This document shows positions 23,847 through 28,355 of a stretch of DNA of 28,355 nt, piece after piece. Position numbers and translations under genes: made by a program. Below the pieces are notes generated by a model that was not told where the DNA came from, made no database searches, and saw nothing but the letters and a program-made list of their open reading frames with translations. This DNA is from Candidatus Gastranaerophilales bacterium. Its GTDB lineage: Bacteria; Cyanobacteriota; Vampirovibrionia; Gastranaerophilales; Gastranaerophilaceae. Numbering within the stretch: the stretch's first letter is position 1; every line of letters begins with the position of its first letter. The stretch lies in NCBI GenBank assembly GCA_944325615.1, contig CALVAU010000021.1, positions 1 through 28,355 on the forward strand, written 5' to 3'.

Positions 23847-26060
23847 CTAGTTATTTTTTCTTGGCTTATTAGAATGTTTACGGTTATTATTTTGAGGCTT
23901 TCTTGGCTGATGTGAATGAGCGTAAGATGTCTGAACACGTTTTACGCTATACACATCAGGGATAGATTGTATGCTGTTGATAACTTTTTTGAGGGTATCA
24001 ACGTTGTTCAATTCCATTCCAAGTTCGATTATACCTATTTTGTTATTTTTTGATTTGACATTTGCATAGTTTATATTTGTATTGTTGTCAGATACTGCAG
24101 CAATAATATCTTTTAACAAGCCCATTTTTTCTGCTGTTTCAATTCTTATAGTTGTGCTATATGTCTTAGTTGTATGATCTCCAGACCATTTGATATCCAT
24201 AAGCCTTTCTGGAGGAACATTTTCAAGAGTTTTGCAATCAATTCTATGAACTGAAACCCCTTTTGATCTTGTAACGACTCCGACAATCGGTTCTCCTGGT
24301 ATTGGAGAACAGCACCTTGCAAAAGAATACATAAGTCCTTCAAGTCCTATGATATCTTTTTCTGATTTTTTACGCTTGCTTGTATGGAATGTTGTTTCAA
24401 TCTGTTTCTTTTCAGGCTTTTTGAGTTTGTTAATTATTTTATTTAAAGTCGTCTCGCCATATCCAAGTGCAGCAAATAAATCATCTGCAGATTGATAATT
24501 CATAACGACAGCTACTTTATCAAACTCTCCAGATTTGACGTATTCATCAAATACAGCTTTAGTTAACTCATGTTCTAAGTTAGCTTTTCCGACTTCAATA
24601 TGATCTTCTCTGTTATTTTTCTTGAACCATTGTTTGATTTTGGAAGAAGCCTGTTTGGTAACAACAAAATTCAGCCAGTCGAGTCTTGGTGCTTGTGTTT
24701 TAGAAGTAAGAATTTCTACAATATCACCGTTATTTAATTTAGTATCAAGCTGTGCAATTCTACCGTTTATAAGAGCTCCGATAGTTCTGTGTCCGACATC
24801 AGAGTGAATTCGGTATGCAAAATCAACTGGGGTAGCATTAATCGGTAAATCCAATACGTCACCGTTTGGAGTAAATGCAAAAACTTGATCTGAGAATAAA
24901 TCTAATTTGACAGAATTGACATAGTCTTCAGCATTCGTCATATCCTTGTCATATTCAACCATTTTTCTCATCCAGCTGAATTGCATATCTGCTGGATTGT
25001 TAGCTTTTTGAGACCCTTTTTCTTTATATCTCCAGTGTGCAGCAACACCATATTCTGCCACTTCATGCATTTCCCAAGTGCGGATTTGAACTTCCAAAGG
25101 TTTTGATCTCGGTCCGATTACTGATGTGTGCAAAGATTGATACATATTTCCTTTAGGCATCGCAATGTAATCTTTGAATCTTCCCGGAATTGGTTTAAAT
25201 TGTGAGTGTATAAGCCCCAATACTTCATAGCATTCTTTTTCAGTATCAACAATTACTCTGACTGCTGTAATATCATATAGATCGTGAAATGCGATATTGA
25301 GTCGTTTCATTTTGCTGTAAATGCTGTAATAATGCTTTGCACGTCCTGTAATTTGTGCGTTAATTCCGCTTTTTTTAACGTCTTGAGATATCTTGTCTAT
25401 CAAAAGTTGAACAGTCATTTCACGTTCTGCTTTAGTTTGCGATACAAGTTGTGCTATTTCAAAATATTTATCAGGCTCAAGATATCTTAGAGCTAAATCT
25501 TCAAGTTCAGCTTTAATTTTCCCGATACCGAGTCGATTTGCAAGTGGTGCAAAAATATCTAGTGTTTCGCGGGCAATTTTTTGTTGTTTTGGTGCGGCCA
25601 TAAAATTTAGAGTCCGCATATTGTGCAGTCTGTCTGCAAGTTTCAGAAAGATTACTCTGATATCATTAGCCATTGCAATGAACAATCTTCTGAAATTTTC
25701 GGCTTGTCGTTCTTCTTTAGATTTAAACTGTAATTTGCTGAGTTTTGTAACCCCTTGTACAAGGTTTAATACATCATCACCAAAAAGTTCTTTGATTTCT
25801 TCGGGCTTTGTGTCTGTATCTTCAAGTATATCGTGCAAAAAAGCCGCTATAAGAGTGTGAGTATCTACTTTTAAATCAACAAGAATTTTTGCAACTTCAA
25901 CTGGGTGTATAATATAAGGCTCTTCTGAAATTCTATATTGACCTTCATGAAGTCTTTTAGCAAAAAGATAAGCTTTTTCAATTTGCTGAATATCTTCTTC
26001 TTCTCGATTTTGTGCTATTAGTTTTTCTTTTATTTCATCAAATAACGGTTTTTCAGACAT
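23847..26060 (-). CDS. relA/spoT: Bifunctional (p)ppGpp synthetase/hydrolase (RelA/SpoT)
   Basis: 737 residues with the full long-RSH layout. The HD hydrolase domain has FLHDILEDT (His76-Asp77, Glu80-Asp81), so hydrolysis should work. The synthetase domain has GRAKHYYSIYSKM and RFKDYIAMPKGNMYQSLHT (about 294-312), with RFKD as in bifunctional enzymes. Then come TGS (VFAFTPNGDVLDLP to IVEILTS) and a helical region with a conserved Cys-containing segment (FARCCSPIPGEPIVG), and a C-terminal ACT domain (about 655-720). It makes and removes the stringent-response alarmone when amino acids run short. The last ~20 residues are a basic His/Asn/Lys/Arg tail. The promoter sits very close to the start, and no ribosome binding site is seen. 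Confidence 0.97.
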   Translation of the reverse strand: MSEKPLFDEIKEKLIAQNREEEDIQQIEKAYLFAKRLHEGQYRISEEPYIIHPVEVAKILVDLKVDTHTLIAAFLHDILEDTDTKPEEIKELFGDDVLNLVQGVTKLSKLQFKSKEERQAENFRRLFIAMANDIRVIFLKLADRLHNMRTLNFMAAPKQQKIARETLDIFAPLANRLGIGKIKAELEDLALRYLEPDKYFEIAQLVSQTKAEREMTVQLLIDKISQDVKKSGINAQITGRAKHYYSIYSKMKRLNIAFHDLYDITAVRVIVDTEKECYEVLGLIHSQFKPIPGRFKDYIAMPKGNMYQSLHTSVIGPRSKPLEVQIRTWEMHEVAEYGVAAHWRYKEKGSQKANNPADMQFSWMRKMVEYDKDMTNAEDYVNSVKLDLFSDQVFAFTPNGDVLDLPINATPVDFAYRIHSDVGHRTIGALINGRIAQLDTKLNNGDIVEILTSKTQAPRLDWLNFVVTKQASSKIKQWFKKNNREDHIEVGKANLEHELTKAVFDEYVKSGEFDKVAVVMNYQSADDLFAALGYGETTLNKIINKLKKPEKKQIETTFHTSKRKKSEKDIIGLEGLMYSFARCCSPIPGEPIVGVVTRSKGVSVHRIDCKTLENVPPERLMDIKWSGDHTTKTYSTTIRIETAEKMGLLKDIIAAVSDNNTNINYANVKSKNNKIGIIELGMELNNVDTLKKVINSIQSIPDVYSVKRVQTSYAHSHQPRKPQNNNRKHSNKPRKNN

Positions 26061-26069
26061 AATACATTT

Positions 26070-26098
26070 ATAATACAGATTTTATTTCTTTTTTTCAA
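26070..26098 (-). promoter_or_regulatory. Promoter of the RelA/SpoT gene
   Basis: On the minus strand -35 TTGAAA (26098-26093), a 17-nt spacer and -10 TATTAT (26075-26070). Transcription would start only about 3 nt before the ATG at 26060, and no ribosome binding site precedes that ATG, so the transcript may be nearly leaderless. Confidence 0.6.
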
Positions 26099-26153
26099 GT
26101 AAAATCAATCAAATTCATCTATTTGTGCTAGCATAATATAAGGTATTTGAAAA

Positions 26154-26447
26154 ATGATAAAAGAAACAAAAGACGGGTATTTGTTAAATCTGAAAATTTC
26201 TCCAAACTCATCAAAAAATGAGCTTTTACACACAGCAGAGGGGCTAAAGGCAAAAATTACTGCTCAGCCAATTGATGGTAAAGCGAATAAGGCTTTGATA
26301 GAGTACCTTTCAAAGTTTTTTAAAATACCTAAATCTTTTTTTAAAATTGTGAAAGGTGAAACATCAAAGGATAAAACGATTTTAATTACGCTAAAAGATG
26401 AGGAAAAGTTACAAAAGTTAATAGAATTTTTGAAAAATGGCAATTAA
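26154..26447 (+). CDS. DUF167 (YggU-like) family protein
   Basis: 97 residues, the typical size. The family pattern is plain: a first strand ending KISPNSSKNEL, then LKAKITAQPIDGKANKALIEYLSKFF and FKIVKGETSKDKTILI. DUF167 proteins (YggU in E. coli) are small alpha/beta proteins of unknown function. The ATG is weakly supported: AAGG lies about 12 nt upstream. It is divergent from the RelA/SpoT gene and followed after 47 nt by another unknown gene. Confidence 0.9.
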   Translation: MIKETKDGYLLNLKISPNSSKNELLHTAEGLKAKITAQPIDGKANKALIEYLSKFFKIPKSFFKIVKGETSKDKTILITLKDEEKLQKLIEFLKNGN

Positions 26448-26494
26448 TTTTTTCAGGCATTTTAATTAATTCAAAGCAACTTAAGGAGATAAAA

Positions 26495-27055
26495 ATGCAA
26501 ATAAACAGTATTAATACAACTTATTCACCTGCAAAAACAAATTTTTGTGCAAGAATTCCTTTGAATATTGAAAATAAAGTTTTGGCTGAGGCTGTTGAAT
26601 ACGGTACAGAAGGCCTTAAAAAAGCAAGAGCGCAGATAGCAAAAGTTCAATCTTGGGGACACCCAGAATCTAATATCGAAATGGCATTCAATCCAAAGAA
26701 TGAAAAATTGAACTTGGGACTGAGTAATTTTTCTATGTCCAAGTATTATGGAGCACCTCTTAGCAATGGGGAAAAAAATGTATATGATACTTTTATGTCA
26801 TTAAATAAAAGTGATATTTTAAATGCTGAAAAACAGATTTTAGAAGAAGTTGAATTCAGTAAACTTGATTTAATTAAAAAAGCTTGCGATAATCCTCAAT
26901 TGATGAAAAAGCTTACTGGCAAAGTAAATCCATCAGATAAAGATTTGGCTGCAGCAATTAACAAATTATCTGAAGAGGAAATAATTAATTTGCGTTTTAA
27001 CTTAGATAATCCGTCAAGATTTTCACAAGGTCCGATTTTGGATATCGACGTGTAG
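26495..27055 (+). CDS. Unknown protein, probably lineage-specific
   Basis: 186 residues; TAAGGAG lies 6 nt before the ATG. I recognise no family. The start MQINSINTTYSPAKTNFCARIPL, a short N-terminal tail ending in an NFxA-type motif, is a style I associate with many Gastranaerophilales proteins (the next gene has a similar FTGNF motif internally). A mixed central part with Gly/Asn/Tyr (FNPKNEKLNLGLSNFSMSKYYG) is followed by a helical C-terminal half (ILNAEKQILEEVEFSKLDLI, then DKDLAAAINKLSEEEIINL). No membrane segment or classical signal peptide. Probably cytoplasmic, or exported by a non-classical route. Confidence 0.7.
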   Translation: MQINSINTTYSPAKTNFCARIPLNIENKVLAEAVEYGTEGLKKARAQIAKVQSWGHPESNIEMAFNPKNEKLNLGLSNFSMSKYYGAPLSNGEKNVYDTFMSLNKSDILNAEKQILEEVEFSKLDLIKKACDNPQLMKKLTGKVNPSDKDLAAAINKLSEEEIINLRFNLDNPSRFSQGPILDIDV

Positions 27056-27105
27056 GACTTGAAATTAATAATTATTCTTGATAGATTTATTTTGAAGGAA
27101 ATTTT

Positions 27106-27165
27106 ATGAAATATATATCAGATTTAAAAATTCATCATTCTCATCATCATAGTTTCCTGAGATAG
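27106..27165 (+). CDS. His-rich 19-residue candidate leader peptide
   Basis: A 19-codon ORF, MKYISDLKIHHSHHHSFLR, ending in TAG. It has a strong AAGGA (27095-27099) 6 nt before its ATG, and five His codons among codons 10-16. The last codons and stop fall inside the left arm of the hairpin at 27155-27235. This is the layout of amino-acid-sensing leader peptides such as HisL, but the following gene is not a recognised histidine gene, and the element could be fortuitous. Confidence 0.45.
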   Translation: MKYISDLKIHHSHHHSFLR

Positions 27166-27235
27166 GCTATGAATTGATGTATTACGCACGATGTTTTTTT
27201 AATCAGTTCAATTCTAAGAAAAGCCTTTCTCAGGA
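27155..27235 (+). promoter_or_regulatory. Long imperfect hairpin overlapping the His-rich ORF's end
   Basis: TCCTGAGATAGGCT (27155-27168) pairs with AGCCTTTCTCAGGA (27222-27235), 13 of 14 positions with one T-T mismatch. Inside, GAATTGA (27171-27177) pairs with TCAATTC (27208-27214). In addition ACGCA in the loop (27184-27188) could pair with TGCGT downstream (27242-27246) as a pseudoknot. No T run follows the right arm, so it is not a plain terminator; a T7 lies inside the loop. Confidence 0.55.
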
Positions 27236-27300
27236 TATAGTTGCGTGAAAAATTTCAAACTTGATTGAGGCAAAAATTTTTAGAATTGGAGTAAAAAGAA

Positions 27301-28355
27301 ATGACTATAACAAATATAATATCAGCAATAGGAAATACAAGCAGCATTTACCCTTTGATCTTAAGAGATTGTGGTGTCGAAATCCCGTCAAAGGTCTATT
27401 TGACTTATCAGGAAAATAAAAATGATAAAGATGTTGCTTTTCTTGCAACTAGAGAAAGAATTGTTGATGAATATTCTACATCTGCCGTTTGGCTTTTTGG
27501 AATTCCTTTGGTTGAAAAGTTTATTGATAAATTTATTATCAGGAAAAAAGGGCTTAATTCTAATGTTAATCTTAAGCTCTTCAAAGAAACTAATTTTCAG
27601 GGGATAGAGTATAATATAAAAGCTTTTGAAGAAAAACTTCAAAAAGGAAAAATCTCAGAAAATCTTCAAGAAAAACTGAAAAATGCAATTGATGATTTGA
27701 AAAAAGTAAAAGATAATAAAGCTTTGTATGAAAAGCTATTGTCTGTTAAATTTTTGGCATCGACAATAATTCCGATAGCACTAATGGGCTTTGTGATTCC
27801 GAAATTGGTATTTGCAATGACTGCCAAAACTAAGGCTTTGAAATCAGAAAAAGCAAAACAGCAAAATAAAGAAAATCAAAAAATGCAATCTGCGCAAATT
27901 CCTTTTGGGAAAAAAGATGTTTTTGAAAAGTTCTCCTTAAATAATAAAAAAGCTCCGACTTTTACTGGTAACTTTTCTTCTACGGTTGCTAACTTAACAA
28001 CATATCAAAAAATGGCGACTATTGATGGCGGTTATGCCGTAGGTCGTGTTGCTACATCAAGAAAGAAAAATGAAGCTGTTGATTTGACTTTCAAAATGCT
28101 TGGTATGATGTTTTTAAATTATGTTGCACCAAAATATATCGAAAAAATACTCGATGGTGCAGCAAATAAAGCTTTAAATCTTGATGTTAAACTCGATCCG
28201 ATTATGTTAGCTGATGAGGATTTCTTAAATCAGATCGCGACAAAATCATTAAAATTGCCGAATGGTGATGATGGCGTATCTCTTTTAAAATTCATAGATG
28301 AAAATCCTGAGGCATTGTTCAGCAAATATGTTTCAAAGTTTGAAAAGGTAAAAAT
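27301..28355 (+). CDS. Unknown membrane-associated protein, 5' part
   Basis: The frame is open from the ATG at 27301 to the window's right edge, 351 complete codons so far, and is cut there. GGAG (27288-27291) lies 9 nt before the ATG. The protein starts MTITNIISAIGNTSSIYPL. A hydrophobic segment appears around residue 63-70 (AVWLFGIPLV), and a stronger one around 150-172 (FLASTIIPIALMGFVIPKLVF). A Lys/Gln-rich stretch follows, then APTFTGNFSS and a second part with weaker hydrophobic stretches (FKMLGMMFLNYVAPKYI). I recognise no family; the FTG motif fits the lineage-specific style of the neighbouring gene. Its leader holds the His-rich ORF and hairpin. Confidence 0.75.
   Translation, partial: MTITNIISAIGNTSSIYPLILRDCGVEIPSKVYLTYQENKNDKDVAFLATRERIVDEYSTSAVWLFGIPLVEKFIDKFIIRKKGLNSNVNLKLFKETNFQGIEYNIKAFEEKLQKGKISENLQEKLKNAIDDLKKVKDNKALYEKLLSVKFLASTIIPIALMGFVIPKLVFAMTAKTKALKSEKAKQQNKENQKMQSAQIPFGKKDVFEKFSLNNKKAPTFTGNFSSTVANLTTYQKMATIDGGYAVGRVATSRKKNEAVDLTFKMLGMMFLNYVAPKYIEKILDGAANKALNLDVKLDPIMLADEDFLNQIATKSLKLPNGDDGVSLLKFIDENPEALFSKYVSKFEKVK

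Noticed and set aside
24146..25860. Several 60-80-codon ORFs overlapping the RelA/SpoT gene
   Set aside because: Compositional shadows of a well-recognised conserved gene.
27155..27235. tRNA-like element on the minus strand (7-bp CCTGAGA/TCTCAGG end stem)
   Set aside because: No T arm with TTC loop in the right place, no D arm and no anticodon arm; the stem simply continues past a mismatch as one long helix.
27155..27235. Invertible DNA switch bounded by the inverted repeats
   Set aside because: The spacer is only about 53 bp, no recombinase gene is nearby and no promoter-like sequence lies inside.
27155..27240. TPP riboswitch, suggested by CTGAGA
   Set aside because: The other conserved TPP elements (ACCTGAT, GGATAATGCC, CGTAGGGA) are absent.

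Overview
The window reads as a piece of an AT-rich, diderm, non-photosynthetic bacterial chromosome, most likely from the gut Gastranaerophilales (Melainabacteria/Vampirovibrionia, a sister group of Cyanobacteria). The grounds are the prepilin N-terminus GFTLAEVLITLG followed by an AAMTLPSL-type helix, which is typical of that lineage; an MlaE-type permease, which implies an outer membrane; and several unrecognised protein families mixed with standard bacterial housekeeping genes. The lineage is inferred from sequence style and not from any search. No insertion sequence, prophage, CRISPR array, rRNA or tRNA was seen.

Layout. 1-1500: the 3' end of a zinc-type alcohol dehydrogenase, then a prepilin-like gene whose reading frame is interrupted by a G12 tract just after a good ATG and ribosome binding site; it ends at a strong, apparently bidirectional terminator facing an unannotated 51-codon minus-strand ORF. 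1860-2690: the rplU-rpmA ribosomal operon on the minus strand, with a near-consensus promoter, a leader of about 85 nt and its own terminator. 2743-9872: a compact peptidoglycan and division cluster, murF-mraY-murD-ftsW-murG, closed by folC, with overlapping or nearly abutting genes. 9850-11412: a convergent membrane glycosyltransferase-like gene. 11642-13801: a PDZ-less secreted HtrA-like protease and an odd protein with an internal lipobox and GDT repeats. 13938-15645: a branched-chain aminotransferase and an MlaE permease.

15650-20946 is a signalling and motility-flavoured block. It holds a CheY-like receiver overlapping a PilB/GspE-like ATPase whose catalytic boxes are worn away, two tandem paralogous genes of unknown function, and a receiver-GAF-histidine kinase. 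21112-23841 carries two unknown proteins, one with flagellin-like architecture (helical N- and C-termini) and one with EF-hand-like loops. 23847-26447 has the bifunctional RelA/SpoT stringent-response enzyme and a DUF167 protein. 26495 to the end has two further lineage-type unknown genes. Between them lies the most suggestive non-coding element of the window: a 19-codon ORF with five His in seven codons and a strong ribosome binding site, whose end runs into one arm of a long imperfect hairpin.

The two best candidates for undescribed biology are the homopolymer-interrupted prepilin (possible phase variation) and the His-rich leader plus hairpin. The decayed PilB-like/CheY-like pair comes next.
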